A stretch of DNA of 64,000 bases from Aeromonas sanarellii (GCF_000820085.1 NZ_CDBN01000049.1:19179-83178); one strand, 5' to 3'. Counted from the first letter of the stretch, positions 53,840-63,690 are shown. The notes: generated by a model from the sequence alone, not told the origin. Program-made: numbers and translations.

Positions 53840-54769
53840 TCACGAGAGCAGCGCCTCCCGGAAGACGCCGCGGGCCAGCAGCGCGGCGCCGAACACCCCG
53901 GCACTGTCCCCCAGGGACGGCGCTATCATGGGCGTGGCGAAACGGGGGTTGAAGAGGAAGGGCAGTATGGTTTCCCGTCCGGCCCGATAGAGGCTCTGCA
54001 CGTTGCCCACCCCGCCGCCGATGACGATGACGTCCGGATCCAGGATGTTGACCACGTTGGCGAGCGCCTGGCCGAACAGCAGGTGCAGCCGGTCCATCGT
54101 GAGTCTGGCGACATGGTCATGGGCGCTGGCTGCCGCGATCTGGGCCAGGGGCAGGCGGCGCCTGGCCTTGGCCTCGTACCAGGCCTCCAGCGCCGGGCCG
54201 CTGATGAAGGTCTCGACGCAGCCGCGCTTGCCGCAGTAGCACTCGGGGCCATCCGGCGAGAGCACGTTGTGGCCCCACTCCCCGGCGATGCCGTGGTGGC
54301 CGTTGAGGATCTGGCCGTTGATGACGATGCCGGAGCCCACCCCGGTGCCCATGATGATGCCGAACACCACGCGGGCCGAGGGATGGTGCTGGCGCACCGC
54401 GCCGAGATGGGTTTCCGCCAGGGCGAAGCAGTTCGCGTCGTTGGCGATCAGCACGGGCACGCCGAGTCGGCGCTCCAGATCCTCCTTGAACGGCTTGCCG
54501 TTGAGCTCGGTGGTGTTGCAGTTCTTCATCAACCCGGTCTGGGGATCCCGTGCCCCTGGCGTGCCCATACCGATGACGGCGGGCCGCTGGCCGAGCCGCT
54601 CGGCGCACTCGTCCACCAGTTTCGCGATCTGGCCGATCATGTGCTGATAACCGCCATGGCGTTCCGTGGGGATGCGGTGACGCAGCAACACCTCGTCACC
54701 CTCGAGCACCACGCACTCGCACTTGGTCCCGCCAAGGTCGATGCCCCAATCCCACGCACTCTTGCCCAT
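53840..54769 (-). CDS. ROK family sugar kinase (NagK-like)
   Basis: 309 residues from MGKSAWDWGIDLGGTKCECV, with AGGAGGC directly upstream. The phosphate motif is DLGGTK; IANDANCFALAE and GTGVGSGIVI are typical. The ROK zinc site is CYCGKRGCVETFISGPALE with GEWGH. It resembles N-acetylglucosamine or fructose kinases of the ROK family; the sugar is not certain. It is upstream of epd and may share its transcript. Confidence 0.9.
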   Translation of the reverse strand: MGKSAWDWGIDLGGTKCECVVLEGDEVLLRHRIPTERHGGYQHMIGQIAKLVDECAERLGQRPAVIGMGTPGARDPQTGLMKNCNTTELNGKPFKEDLERRLGVPVLIANDANCFALAETHLGAVRQHHPSARVVFGIIMGTGVGSGIVINGQILNGHHGIAGEWGHNVLSPDGPECYCGKRGCVETFISGPALEAWYEAKARRRLPLAQIAAASAHDHVARLTMDRLHLLFGQALANVVNILDPDVIVIGGGVGNVQSLYRAGRETILPFLFNPRFATPMIAPSLGDSAGVFGAALLARGVFREALLS

Positions 54770-54907
54770 CCTGCCTCCTGCCATGTTCTGCGACGCCGCC
54801 ACTCATCGACAGCATGCGCGCCCGCCCATCCCGTCCGTGACCCTGCTCAGTGGTGGTGCAGTGTAACCCGAGCGGCGGCCAGGATGCAGCCCCCACAGGC
54901 ACAGGCA

Positions 54908-54933
54908 GCAAAACGGGGCCTCCAGGCCCCGTT
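54908..54933 (-). terminator. Rho-independent terminator of hemE
   Basis: On the minus strand AACGGGGCC, a TGGA loop and GGCCCCGTT run into TTGCTGCC. It begins 23 bases after the hemE stop. Confidence 0.85.
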
Positions 54934-54955
54934 CTCATCGCGCTCTTTGCCGCTC

Positions 54956-56023
54956 TCAGCGGCCGTGGTAGCGGGCCGACAACTCGTGCACCGCGTTCAC
55001 GAAGACCCCGGCGTGCTCGGGATCCACGTCCTGATGGATGCCGTGACCCAGGTTGAAGACGTGGCCGTTGCCGCTGCCAAAGCCGGCCAGGATGGAGGCG
55101 ACCTCCTCGCGAATGCGATCCGGCGTGGCGTAAAGCATGGAGGGATCCATGTTGCCCTGCAGCGCCACCTTGTCGCCGACCCGGCGTTTGGCGTCCGCGA
55201 TGTCGGTGGTCCAGTCCAGCCCCAGGGCGTCGCAGCCGGTGGCGGCGATCTGCTCCAGCCACTGGCCACCGTTCTTGGTGAACAGGGTGACCGGCACGCG
55301 GCGGCCCTCATTTTCACGGATCAGGCCATCGACGATCTTGTGCATGTACTGCAGGGAGAAATCGCGGTAGTCGCGCGGGGTGAGCACGCCGCCCCAGGTG
55401 TCGAACACCATGACGGACTGGGCACCCGCCCTGATCTGGGCGTTGAGATAGGCGATGACGCTGTCCGCCAGCTTGTCGAGCAGCAGGTGCAGGGTCATGG
55501 GCTCGGCGTACATCATCTGCTTGATCTTGGTGAACGCCTTGGAGCTGCCTCCCTCCACCATGTAGGTGGCGAGCGTCCAGGGACTGCCGGAGAAGCCGAT
55601 GAGGGGCACCTCGCCCTTGAGCTCGCGGCGGATGGTGCGCACCGCGTTCATCACGTAGCCGAGCTCGTCTTCCGGATCCGGAACTGGCAGCGCCTGCACG
55701 TCCGCCATGGAAGTGATCGGGCGCTCGAAGCGCGGGCCTTCCCCGTGCTCGAAGTAGAGACCCAGCCCCATGGCGTCGGGCACGGTGAGGATGTCGGAGA
55801 AGAGGATGGCGGCATCGAGCGGATAGCGGCGCAGCGGCTGCAGGGTGACCTCGCAGGCCAGCTCGGCGTTGCGGCACAGGGACATGAAGTCCCCCGCGAC
55901 GGCGCGGGTCGCCTTGTATTCTGGCAGGTAGCGGCCGGCCTGGCGCATCATCCATACCGGGGTCATGTCCACATCCTGGCGCAGCAGGGCGCGCAGGTAT
56001 CGATCGTTCTTCAGCTCTTTCAT
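54956..56023 (-). CDS. hemE: Uroporphyrinogen decarboxylase
   Basis: Converts uroporphyrinogen III to coproporphyrinogen III in haem synthesis. 355 residues, the standard length. It begins [20 protein letters not shown], with the signature [15 protein letters not shown] and the second motif [17 protein letters not shown]. It precedes the ROK kinase gene, with its own terminator. Confidence 0.98.
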   Translation of the reverse strand: MKELKNDRYLRALLRQDVDMTPVWMMRQAGRYLPEYKATRAVAGDFMSLCRNAELACEVTLQPLRRYPLDAAILFSDILTVPDAMGLGLYFEHGEGPRFERPITSMADVQALPVPDPEDELGYVMNAVRTIRRELKGEVPLIGFSGSPWTLATYMVEGGSSKAFTKIKQMMYAEPMTLHLLLDKLADSVIAYLNAQIRAGAQSVMVFDTWGGVLTPRDYRDFSLQYMHKIVDGLIRENEGRRVPVTLFTKNGGQWLEQIAATGCDALGLDWTTDIADAKRRVGDKVALQGNMDPSMLYATPDRIREEVASILAGFGSGNGHVFNLGHGIHQDVDPEHAGVFVNAVHELSARYHGR

Positions 56024-56167
56024 CCCAGTTCCTGAGTCATCTCACGCATAAAATGGCGGACATGATACCACTTTGTGCAAGGCTGAGGACGACTCACACG
56101 CGCCGCGCCGCCCTGGGAGTGCAAAGATGTGAAGGGGCGCAAACAAGGGCCCCGCTTTTCAACACCG

Positions 56168-56947
56168 TCAACGGGTCTCGCTCAGCGTCAGCTCGATAAG
56201 CCGCCGCGCTATGGTGCCCTGAGGGGGCAAGCGCGGCAGCCGGTCGGCTTCGAAGAAACCGGCGGCCACCAGCTCGTCATCCTGCACCTTGATCTCGCCG
56301 CTCTCGTAGTCGGCGGTGAAGCCCATCATCAGGCTGTGGGGGAAGGGCCAGGGCTGGCTCGCCACGTAACGCACGTTGTGCACCCGGATGCCGCTCTCCT
56401 CGAACACCTCCCGCGCCACGCACTGCTCGAGGTTCTCCCCCGCCTCCACGAAGCCGGCCAGCACGGTATACATGGGATCCTCGGCCTGATAGTGGCGACG
56501 GTGGGCCGCCAGCAGGATCGCGGGCCCCTTGCGCACCGCCACTATGATGCAGGGGGAGATGCGCGGATAGACGACATGGCCGTGCCTGCACCCCTGCGCC
56601 CACTCCTCCGACTTCGGGGTCATGGGGGCGCCGCACTCGCCGCAGAAGCGATGGGTGCGGCGGAAAGTGGCGAGCTGCCAGGCGCGGCCGGCGAGGCGAA
56701 AGCCCTCTTCGTCTCCCGCCACCATCAGCTGGCGCAAGGGAGTGGTCGCGTCCGTGTCGGTGCCGGGCCCCAGATCCAGCAGCAGGCAGGGCAGGCCGTC
56801 CCACTCGTCGAAACGCTCAAAGGCGGCGTGTTGCAGCCGGGCTGGCAGGCAGGTCTGAGGGCCCTGTGGAATGCGCCCCTGTTCATCCAGCAGGACGAGG
56901 TGATCGCCCCCCAGCACGAACCAGAGGGCCTGTTCGGTCGATGGCAT
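56168..56947 (-). CDS. nudC: NADH pyrophosphatase / NAD-capped RNA hydrolase NudC
   Basis: Nudix enzyme that removes NAD caps from RNA and cleaves NADH. 259 residues. A zinc ribbon starts with CGECGAPM (near residue 98). The Nudix box is GFVEAGENLEQCVAREVFEE, and the NudC-specific SQPWPFPHSLMMGF follows. Upstream of hemE, as in E. coli. A weak hairpin lies just beyond its end near 56130-56160. Confidence 0.96.
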   Translation of the reverse strand: MPSTEQALWFVLGGDHLVLLDEQGRIPQGPQTCLPARLQHAAFERFDEWDGLPCLLLDLGPGTDTDATTPLRQLMVAGDEEGFRLAGRAWQLATFRRTHRFCGECGAPMTPKSEEWAQGCRHGHVVYPRISPCIIVAVRKGPAILLAAHRRHYQAEDPMYTVLAGFVEAGENLEQCVAREVFEESGIRVHNVRYVASQPWPFPHSLMMGFTADYESGEIKVQDDELVAAGFFEADRLPRLPPQGTIARRLIELTLSETR

Positions 56948-57052
56948 AAGGTGAACGCTCTTGTTGAGAAGCCGTGCCGCGCACGGACAAGTGAGCCCAT
57001 CTTACGACCGGGGGCGCCTTATGGCGACCCCCGAGCGGGTCGGGCTGCCCAT

Positions 57053-57078
57053 GAAAAAAGGCCGCCATGGGCGACCTT
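57053..57078 (-). terminator. Terminator of the SH3-domain gene
   Basis: On the minus strand a GGTCGCC/GGCGGC-type stem (one G-T pair) around CAT is followed by a run of T. A second strong hairpin (about 57010-57034, CGGGGGCGCC with GGCGACCCCCG) lies just beyond, giving a tandem pair. Confidence 0.7.
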
Positions 57079-57100
57079 TATCGTTGTAACCGCAAGGCGA

Positions 57101-57706
57101 TCAGTTCATCCAGCGCTCGCTGCTCTTGCGACGGCGCGGCAGCATGGGCAGCAGGATGCCGAGCAGGATGCCGCCCCCCACCATGGCACCACCGCGGATG
57201 AACCAGTCCATCTGCATGTCGTGCTCCCGGTTGTCATAGCTCTGGGTCAGGGCGTCGTTCTGTTCCTTGAGGCTGCTCATCTCGGCGCTCTGGCTGTCGA
57301 GGCGGGCCTTGAGGTTGGCGATCTCCTGGCTCTGCTCGGCGATCTTGCCATCCTTCTCGGCGAAGCGGCGCTCGTTGTCGCCATTGAGGTTCAGCAACCT
57401 GGCCTTGGCCTCTTCCAGCTCTTTCTGGATCTGGGGCAGGCGCTCACGCAGGCTGACCTCCCCCTGCAACTCGCTGTTCTTGATCCAGCCTTCCCGGCCA
57501 CGACCGTCCACCACCTGGGTGAAACCGGCCTCCTGGTTCACCGCCTTGACCTCCAGCGGCTCACCGGCCTTGACGCTGCCGAGGATCCGGTACTGGGTAC
57601 CCGGACCGTTGTGGATATAGGTAAAGATGTTGTCTGAAACATAGCGGGTATCGGCCAGTGCCTGTTGGGCACACAGGCAGATGAGGATCCCGAGAAGGGC
57701 GCGCAT
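57101..57706 (-). CDS. SH3-domain membrane protein (TIGR04211/YgiM family)
   Basis: A 201-residue envelope protein. The signal peptide ends QQALA|DTRYVSDN. A bacterial SH3 domain covers about 19-85 (NGPGTQYRILGSV and GREGWIKNSEL). A coiled coil spans about 88-160, and a C-terminal membrane helix (about 170-188) is followed by basic residues. This is the architecture of E. coli YgiM, whose role is unknown. Separate transcription unit between nudC and the channel gene. Confidence 0.9.
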   Translation of the reverse strand: MRALLGILICLCAQQALADTRYVSDNIFTYIHNGPGTQYRILGSVKAGEPLEVKAVNQEAGFTQVVDGRGREGWIKNSELQGEVSLRERLPQIQKELEEAKARLLNLNGDNERRFAEKDGKIAEQSQEIANLKARLDSQSAEMSSLKEQNDALTQSYDNREHDMQMDWFIRGGAMVGGGILLGILLPMLPRRRKSSERWMN

Positions 57707-57859
57707 GGTCGGTCGATTCTCTTCGTTGGATTAGGTTGCAGGCCGAATGTTAAGCCGCCTGCGGGTCAAAGGACAAGCAAAGAAAAGCGCTCTCCCCCAG
57801 ACTGAGAGCCGTCTCGCAGGGTCCTCCCGTCGTCACGCGACCATTCCAGACGTCGCAGG

Positions 57860-58612
57860 CTACTTCTGTTGCAGTGCCTTCACCTCGGCGCGCAGGGCCT
57901 TCAGCTCCTGCAGCAGTTGCTCTTGCTGGGCATTGTAGTGGTGGCGCCACTTGTCGGTCTCACTGTCCTCCTTCTTGGGCTGCAGAAAGAGGCTAGCCAT
58001 GAAACCGCTGAGGGCACTGAACAGGCCGACGCCGAAGATGATCATCAGGCTGGCCACGAAGCGCCCTTCCTCGGTTTGCGGCACTATATCCCCGTATCCT
58101 ATGGTGGAAAGCGTCACCAGGGTCCACCAGAAAGCGTCATAGGTGTTGTGGATCTGGCTGCCGGGTTGACCTCCCTCGACCCAGTAGATCAGTGCCGTTC
58201 CTACTCCGATTTGCAGGAAGAAAAGCAGCAGTATGCCGGCCAGCCGGGTCTCATTTCGTTCCCTTCGCACGATAGCGAGTAGATTGGGACTGCTGCGCAA
58301 CAGCTGAATGACCCTGTAGAGCTGGATCAGCCGTGCCCAGCGCAGTTGCTCCACCATGGGCAGGCTGCCAGGCAGATAGAACCAGTTGGTTTTGAAGAAG
58401 GCTCGCTTGTCGCTGGCACGGAACCAGCCATAAGCGAAGTGGGCGAGGAAGATGTAGCAGATCAGGCTGTCCAGATCATAAAAGAGGGAAAGCGTCTCGG
58501 GAGTGAAGTGTTCACTCCACAGCCAGCGGAGTCCCACCAGTACCACGGAGATGATGGAGAGCAGTGCCATCAGCAGATCCATGGCCCGCAGATGAGTTAA
58601 GTGATGTCGCAT
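57860..58612 (-). CDS. Potassium channel family protein (six-helix, voltage-gated-like)
   Basis: 250 residues from [19 protein letters not shown]. Four to five N-terminal helices include an Arg-rich segment ([17 protein letters not shown]) resembling a voltage sensor. The pore has the selectivity filter TLSTIGYGD near residue 172, between two helices. The cytoplasmic tail is a coiled coil ([20 protein letters not shown]) that may assemble the tetramer. The open frame runs 123 codons upstream over the divergent MCP gene, which is not part of the protein. Confidence 0.9.
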   Translation of the reverse strand: MRHHLTHLRAMDLLMALLSIISVVLVGLRWLWSEHFTPETLSLFYDLDSLICYIFLAHFAYGWFRASDKRAFFKTNWFYLPGSLPMVEQLRWARLIQLYRVIQLLRSSPNLLAIVRRERNETRLAGILLLFFLQIGVGTALIYWVEGGQPGSQIHNTYDAFWWTLVTLSTIGYGDIVPQTEEGRFVASLMIIFGVGLFSALSGFMASLFLQPKKEDSETDKWRHHYNAQQEQLLQELKALRAEVKALQQK

Positions 58613-58647
58613 ACATTTTCCAACTTTAAGCACGGTTCGAATTAATA

Positions 58648-58669
58648 AAAAGGAAGATAATGCCGATAG
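58648..58669 (+). promoter_or_regulatory. Possible flagellar sigma-28 promoter of the MCP gene
   Basis: GCCGATAG (58662-58669) matches the sigma-28 -10 element GCCGATAA at seven of eight positions and lies 43 bases before the MCP ATG. The -35 region (TAATAAAA) is a poor match, so this is tentative. Confidence 0.4.
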
Positions 58670-58712
58670 CCATGACGGCAAAGGAAAAATGGACGTTGAA
58701 AGGAGAGAGATT

Positions 58713-59963
58713 ATGCAGTTGAACCCGCTGGAACGGCACATGAGCAATATCCGGCTGGTACCCAAAGTGGTGCTGCTCATGGTGTTCAGCACCCTGCTGT
58801 TGCTGGCCAAGCTCTGGTTCGATGCCAGCAATCTGGAGGCCACCCTGCTCAGCGAGGGCATCGACGCCACCATGGCCAATGCCATCGCCGATCGCCTGCT
58901 CTGGACCGGCGTGATGGAAACGGCGCTCATGGGGGTCATCTTCGTGGTACTGCTGCTGACCGGCTCCCGCCTCATGGTCAAGCAGGTGCACTATCTGGTG
59001 GGCCTGCTTGAGCGCTTCGCCCGCAAGGATCTCAGCCACAGCGTGCTGCTCAACTCCCGCGACGAGTTCGGCGACATCGCCAAGGCGGTCGCCCACTCCC
59101 AGGAGAACCTCAAGGAGGTGTTCGGTACCCAGCGTGTCGCCTGCAAGGAGCTCAACGACATCGCCTCCCAGGTGACCCTTTGCATGGAAGAGGCCAACGA
59201 GGCGATCAACGAGGAGTTCACCCAGATAGAACAGCTCGCCAGCGCCATGAGCCAGATGGTGGGCGCCATCCGCGAGGTGGCCAGCCATGCGGAACAGGCC
59301 TCCCACGCCACCTTCGAGGCCAGCGCCCTGGCCGAGGAGGGCAGCCGCTGCGTCGCCGCCACCGTCAACACCATCGACACCCTCTCCGGCAACATCCAGC
59401 GCTCCTCCACCGTGGTCAACGAGGTGGAGCACGGGGTCGATCGCATCGGCTCCGTGGTGGACACCATCCGCAGTATCTCGGAGCAGACCAATCTGCTGGC
59501 CCTCAATGCCGCCATCGAGGCCGCCCGCGCCGGCGAGGCGGGCCGCGGCTTCGCCGTGGTGGCCTCCGAGGTGCGCGAACTCGCGAACCGGGCCCAGGCC
59601 GCCACCGTCGAGATCCAGAAGATGATCGAGCAGTTGCAGGGCAACGCCCGCCAGGCCGTCGGCCTGATGGCCGAGAGCGTGCAGCAGGCGGACAAGGGGG
59701 TGGAGCAGGTGACCCAGGCCGGCGATCAGCTCGCCACCATAGTCCAGCGGGTACAGGGGGTGGCCGACATGAACCGCCAGATCGCCGCCGCCTCCGAGCA
59801 GCAGAGTTCGGTCGCCGAGGAGATGAATGCCAACCTGGAGCAGGTCAAGCAGGTGGTGGAAGGCTCAGTGGTGGTGCTGCGCGAACTCAAGGATGCCTCC
59901 GAACTGGTGGAACGCCACAGCCAGACCCTGGACGATCACATTCAGGCCTTCAAGCTGGCCTGA
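58713..59963 (+). CDS. Methyl-accepting chemotaxis protein
   Basis: Membrane chemoreceptor of 416 residues from [20 protein letters not shown], with AAGGAGAGAG upstream. Two membrane helices (about 18-36 and 65-85) enclose a very short periplasmic loop of about 30 residues, so it probably senses something in or near the membrane or cytoplasm. A HAMP-like linker is followed by the signalling domain; the hairpin tip [18 protein letters not shown] is near residue 255. There is no C-terminal CheR-binding pentapeptide. It ends [13 protein letters not shown], which is repeated downstream. Confidence 0.94.
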   Translation: MQLNPLERHMSNIRLVPKVVLLMVFSTLLLLAKLWFDASNLEATLLSEGIDATMANAIADRLLWTGVMETALMGVIFVVLLLTGSRLMVKQVHYLVGLLERFARKDLSHSVLLNSRDEFGDIAKAVAHSQENLKEVFGTQRVACKELNDIASQVTLCMEEANEAINEEFTQIEQLASAMSQMVGAIREVASHAEQASHATFEASALAEEGSRCVAATVNTIDTLSGNIQRSSTVVNEVEHGVDRIGSVVDTIRSISEQTNLLALNAAIEAARAGEAGRGFAVVASEVRELANRAQAATVEIQKMIEQLQGNARQAVGLMAESVQQADKGVEQVTQAGDQLATIVQRVQGVADMNRQIAAASEQQSSVAEEMNANLEQVKQVVEGSVVVLRELKDASELVERHSQTLDDHIQAFKLA

Positions 59964-59988
59964 CGACACCAGGCCGTTGCTATCAGAG

Positions 59989-60006
59989 GGCCCCGCAAGG
60001 GGCCTT
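59989..60006 (+). terminator. First terminator of the MCP gene
   Basis: GGCCCC-GCAA-GGGGCC, then TTCTGC, 25 bases after the MCP stop. The same stem-loop recurs at 60127. Confidence 0.7.
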
Positions 60007-60039
60007 CTGCATTCATGCCATGACAAAGACCCAGGACGG

Positions 60040-60096
60040 GTGGAACATCACCGCCAGACCCTGGATGATCATATCCAGGCCTTCACGCTGGCCTGA
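60040..60096 (+). pseudogene. Echo of the MCP gene 3' end
   Basis: Encodes [18 protein letters not shown] and a TGA, against [18 protein letters not shown] and a TGA in the MCP. 50 of 57 bases match; three of the six changed codons are synonymous. The offset is 133 bases and the frame is shifted relative to the gene. The copy continues into a second version of the terminator. Confidence 0.85.
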
Positions 60097-60124
60097 CTTT
60101 CACGCCGCAATCCAGTTAGACTGG

Positions 60125-60152
60125 AAGGCCCCGCAAGGGGCCTTTCTTTTTT
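60125..60152 (+). terminator. Second, stronger terminator after the MCP echo
   Basis: AAGGCCCC-GCAA-GGGGCCTT followed by TCTTTTTT. It shares its stem and GCAA loop with the first terminator, 138 bases upstream. Confidence 0.9.
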
Positions 60153-60172
60153 CACCACGGCAAGGAGCCAGG

Positions 60173-60613
60173 ATGCAGACCGAAGCACATCAGCTGGAGA
60201 TCAGCGACGACAAGGGACGACTCGACGTTCCGCTCATCCACCGTTTTCTCTCCGAGGAGGCCTACTGGAGCCTCGGCATCCCCCTCTCCACCGTGCAGCG
60301 GGCCATCAACCATTCGCTGTGCTTCGGGGGCTACCTCGGCGGCCGGCAGGTGGCCTTCGCCCGGGTCATCACGGACAAGGCCACCTTCGGCTATCTCTCC
60401 GACGTCTTCGTGCTGCCTGAGCACCGCGGCCGGGGCCACAGCAAGGCGCTGATGGCGGCCATCCTGGCCCATCCCGAGCTGCAGGGGCTACGCCGTCTCT
60501 CCCTCGCCACCTCGGATGCCCACGGCCTCTATGCCGGCTTCGGCTTCGCGCCGCCGCGCACTCCGAGCAGCCTGATGGAAAAATACGACCCCGAGATCTA
60601 TCGGCGCCTCTGA
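60173..60613 (+). CDS. GNAT family N-acetyltransferase
   Basis: 146 residues from MQTEAHQLEISDDKGRLDV, with AAGGAGCCAGG directly before the ATG. The acetyl-CoA region is VFVLPEHRGRGHSKALM, followed by LATSDAHGLYAGFGFA. FARVITDKATFGYLSDVFV is typical of small GNATs annotated as YjaB/YhbS-like. The substrate is unknown. It lies between the MCP echo and a perfect 16-bp palindrome. Confidence 0.9.
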   Translation: MQTEAHQLEISDDKGRLDVPLIHRFLSEEAYWSLGIPLSTVQRAINHSLCFGGYLGGRQVAFARVITDKATFGYLSDVFVLPEHRGRGHSKALMAAILAHPELQGLRRLSLATSDAHGLYAGFGFAPPRTPSSLMEKYDPEIYRRL

Positions 60614-60648
60614 ACCCGGCGGGCAACCGATAGCCTTCGCCGGATCAC

Positions 60649-60686
60649 CTGTCGGACACCCGCGCTGTGACGCGGGTGTCCGACAG
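60649..60686. repeat. Perfect 16-bp inverted repeat upstream of glnE
   Basis: CTGTCGGACACCCGCG and its exact reverse complement flank a 6-base CTGTGA loop. There is no T run on either side. It lies 36 bases after the GNAT stop and 55 before the glnE start. I found no related copy in the window. Confidence 0.9.
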
Positions 60687-60740
60687 TGCTAGATTGGCAA
60701 CCGGATTTTGATTCACTCTGCAGACCCGTCAACCACAAGG

Positions 60741-63623
60741 ATGGCAACCGTGGCCCAGCACTCTCCCTCTTTCTCCGCCCTTTCCCCCTTGCTGCAGGAG
60801 CAGGCCCGGCGCCACTGGCAACGGCTGCTCGACCTGGCACCCGACCATGGCGCCCTGCCGGAGCCCACCCGCCAGACCCTGCTGACCCTGTTCGGCCTCT
60901 CCGATTTCGTCGCCGACTCCCTTATCAAGCAGCCCGAGTTGCTGGGACCGCTGCTCGCCTCCGGCGATCTGGCTCAGGCCGAACGCTGGCCCGCCTACGA
61001 GGACGATCTCGCGGCCCTGCTCGCCGGGGTCACGGATGAAGAGGCGCTCAAGCGCATCCTGCGCCAGTTCAGACGCAGCCGCATGCTGGTGATCGCCTGG
61101 CGCGAGCTGCTGGGTCATGCGGCGGTGGAAGAGAGTTTCATCCATCTTACAAGGCTGGCGGATGCCCTGATCTGCGGTGCCCGCGACTGGCTCTACGCCA
61201 GACAGTGCGGCGAGCTCGGCACCCCCATGGACGGCGACAACAACCCCCAGCCTCTGCTCATCCTCGGCATGGGCAAGCTCGGCGGCGGCGAGCTCAACTT
61301 CTCATCGGACATCGACCTTATCTTCACCTTCCCGGAGAACGGCTACACGGTCGGGGGGCGGCGGGAGCTCGCGAACCAGCAGTTCTTCATCAAGCTGGGG
61401 CAGCGCCTCATCAACGCCCTGCACCAGAGCACGGTCGACGGCCAGGTGTTCCGGGTCGACATGCGGCTGCGCCCCTTCGGCGACGCCGGGCCGCTCGCCA
61501 TCTCCTTCGCCGCCATGGAGGATTACTACCAGCATCACGGCCGCAACTGGGAGCGCTACGCCATGGTCAAGGCCCGGGTGCTGGGGCCCCAGTGCGAGCA
61601 TGCACAGGCCCTCACCGAACTGCTGCGTCCCTTCGTGTTTCGCCGCTACATCGACTTCGGGGTCATCGACGGCCTGCGCCAGATGAAGGCGATGATCGCC
61701 GCCGAGGTGCGCCGCAAGGGGCTGGAGGGCAACATCAAACTGGGGGCGGGCGGCATTCGCGAGGTGGAGTTCATCGCCCAGGCGCTGCAGCTCATCCGCG
61801 GCGGCCGCGAGCCCGCCCTGCGGGTGCGCCACCTGCCCGAGGCACTCGGCGCCATCACCCAGAGCGGCGATCTCGACACCGAGCGCAGCGCCCGCCTGCT
61901 GGCGGCCTACCGCTTCCTGCGCCGGGTCGAGAATATCCTGCAGGAGATCGGCGATCAGCAGACCCAGACCCTGCCCACCGAGGAGCGGGATCGCCAGCGG
62001 CTCATCGCCGCCCTCGGCTTTACGGACTGGGGCGCCTTCATGGCCCGCCTGGACGAGGAGATGGCTGCGGTCCACCAGGAGTTCGTCGCCGTGGTGGGGG
62101 AAGAGAAGGAGGCTCCCGCCCACCTGGATCAGCTCTGGCTCGATCTCTGGCGCACCGAGCTCGACGCCGCCGAGCTGGAGAAATTGCTGACCACCCAGGG
62201 CGTGGCAGAGCCCGCCCCCCTCTGCACCGCCCTGCTGCGCTTCAAGGAGGAGTACAAGCGTCGCCAGGTGGGCCCCCAGGGGCGTATCGCCCTGGACTGG
62301 CTGATGCCGGAGCTGCTGCGCCTGGTGGCCGCAAGCCGCGAGCCCGCCCGCCTCTTCGAGCGGGTCTGCACCCTGCTGACCCGCATCTTCACCCGTAGCG
62401 CCTACCTGCAGCTGCTGGCGGAAAACCCCGCCGCCCTGCGCCAGCTGGTGCGCCTGTGCGACGAGAGTAACCTGGTGAGCGAGCAGCTCGCCCGCTACCC
62501 CATCCTGCTGGACGAGCTGCTGGATCCCCAGCACCTCTACCACCCCACCCCGCTGGATCAGTACAAGCCCCAGCTGCGCCAGTTCCTGCTGCGCATCCCC
62601 GAGGAGGACGTGGAGCAGCAGATGGAGGCGCTGCGCCAGTTCAAGCAGGTGCAGCTGCTGCGTATCGTCGCCGCCGACATCGCCGGCGCCCTGCCGCTGA
62701 TGAAGGTGAGCGACCACCTCACCTGGCTGGCGGAGGCGATCACCGAGGAGGTGGTCAACCAGGCCTGGGCCCAGATGAGCGAGCGCTACGGCGTTCCCCC
62801 CGAGGTGGCAACGAGCGGCCAGCGCGGTTTCGCCGTGGTGGCCTACGGCAAGCTGGGGGGCATCGAGCTCGGCTACGGCTCGGATCTGGACCTCGTCTTC
62901 CTGCACGGCGGCGACCCCAACGGCCAGACCGACGGGCGCAAGCCCATCGACAGCCGCCAGTTCTACCTGCGCCTGGCCCAGCGGATCCTGCACCTGTTCA
63001 GCACCCGCACCCCGTCAGGGATCCTCTACGAGATCGACATGCGGCTGCGCCCCTCCGGCGACTCGGGGCTCCTGGTCTCGTCCCTGTCGGCCTACGAGCA
63101 GTACCAGCAAAACGAGGCCTGGACCTGGGAGCATCAGGCCCTGGTGCGGGCCCGCCCCATCTATGGCGATGAGGCGGTGATCGCCGAGTTTGCCCGCATC
63201 CGCCGCGCCGTGCTGGCCAAGGAGCGCGACCTGCCGACCCTGGCCCGAGAGGTGCGCGAGATGCGCCACAAGATGCGGGATCACCTGCTGAAAGCGGGCG
63301 AGGGAGAGTTCGACCTCAAGCAGTCCCCGGGCGGCATGGTAGACATCGAGTTCATCGCCCAGTACCTGGTGCTGGCCCACGCCTGCGGCGAGCCGGAGGC
63401 CCTCACCCGCTGGTCCGATAACGTGCGCATCTTCGACGAGTGCGTGATGGCGGGGGTATTGACCCTGGAGCAGGCAGAGGGGCTCAAGCAGGCCTACCTG
63501 GAGATCCGCAACCTCGGCCATCGCCTCAACCTCTCGGAGATCTCCCGCAAGGTGGGGGACGATCAGCTGCCGCAAGAGCGGGGCCATGTACTGGCGGTCT
63601 GGCAGCAGCTGCTGGGGGAATAA
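60741..63623 (+). CDS. glnE: Bifunctional glutamine synthetase adenylyltransferase/adenylyl-removing enzyme
   Basis: Adenylylates and deadenylylates glutamine synthetase in response to glutamine and PII. 960 residues (E. coli 946). Two nucleotidyltransferase domains: the N-terminal deadenylylase has GMGKLGGGELNFSSDIDL (near residue 185), and the C-terminal adenylylase has YGKLGGIELGYGSDLDL (near 710), each with its D-x-D pair. Helical regulatory regions lie between and after. ATG 60741 has little RBS spacing; GTG 60750 (after AAGGATGG) is a good alternative start. Confidence 0.97.
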   Translation: MATVAQHSPSFSALSPLLQEQARRHWQRLLDLAPDHGALPEPTRQTLLTLFGLSDFVADSLIKQPELLGPLLASGDLAQAERWPAYEDDLAALLAGVTDEEALKRILRQFRRSRMLVIAWRELLGHAAVEESFIHLTRLADALICGARDWLYARQCGELGTPMDGDNNPQPLLILGMGKLGGGELNFSSDIDLIFTFPENGYTVGGRRELANQQFFIKLGQRLINALHQSTVDGQVFRVDMRLRPFGDAGPLAISFAAMEDYYQHHGRNWERYAMVKARVLGPQCEHAQALTELLRPFVFRRYIDFGVIDGLRQMKAMIAAEVRRKGLEGNIKLGAGGIREVEFIAQALQLIRGGREPALRVRHLPEALGAITQSGDLDTERSARLLAAYRFLRRVENILQEIGDQQTQTLPTEERDRQRLIAALGFTDWGAFMARLDEEMAAVHQEFVAVVGEEKEAPAHLDQLWLDLWRTELDAAELEKLLTTQGVAEPAPLCTALLRFKEEYKRRQVGPQGRIALDWLMPELLRLVAASREPARLFERVCTLLTRIFTRSAYLQLLAENPAALRQLVRLCDESNLVSEQLARYPILLDELLDPQHLYHPTPLDQYKPQLRQFLLRIPEEDVEQQMEALRQFKQVQLLRIVAADIAGALPLMKVSDHLTWLAEAITEEVVNQAWAQMSERYGVPPEVATSGQRGFAVVAYGKLGGIELGYGSDLDLVFLHGGDPNGQTDGRKPIDSRQFYLRLAQRILHLFSTRTPSGILYEIDMRLRPSGDSGLLVSSLSAYEQYQQNEAWTWEHQALVRARPIYGDEAVIAEFARIRRAVLAKERDLPTLAREVREMRHKMRDHLLKAGEGEFDLKQSPGGMVDIEFIAQYLVLAHACGEPEALTRWSDNVRIFDECVMAGVLTLEQAEGLKQAYLEIRNLGHRLNLSEISRKVGDDQLPQERGHVLAVWQQLLGE

Positions 63624-63630
63624 GCAGAAG

Positions 63631-63660
63631 AAGGGGCGCCATGGCGCCATGGCGCCCCTT
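63631..63660. terminator. Palindromic terminator of glnE
   Basis: A 30-base perfect palindrome: AAGGGGCGCC, ATGGCGCCAT, GGCGCCCCTT. It starts 7 bases after the glnE stop and probably serves the convergent dehydrogenase gene as well. The T tract is short (CTTCTCGTT). Confidence 0.75.
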
Positions 63661-63690
63661 CTCGTTGACGGGATCATGGTTGACGCTGGT

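Noticed and set aside
58613..58981. 123-codon N-terminal extension of the potassium channel
   Set aside because: It is Ser-rich sequence opposite the MCP gene, with no family homology; the channel begins naturally at [14 protein letters not shown].
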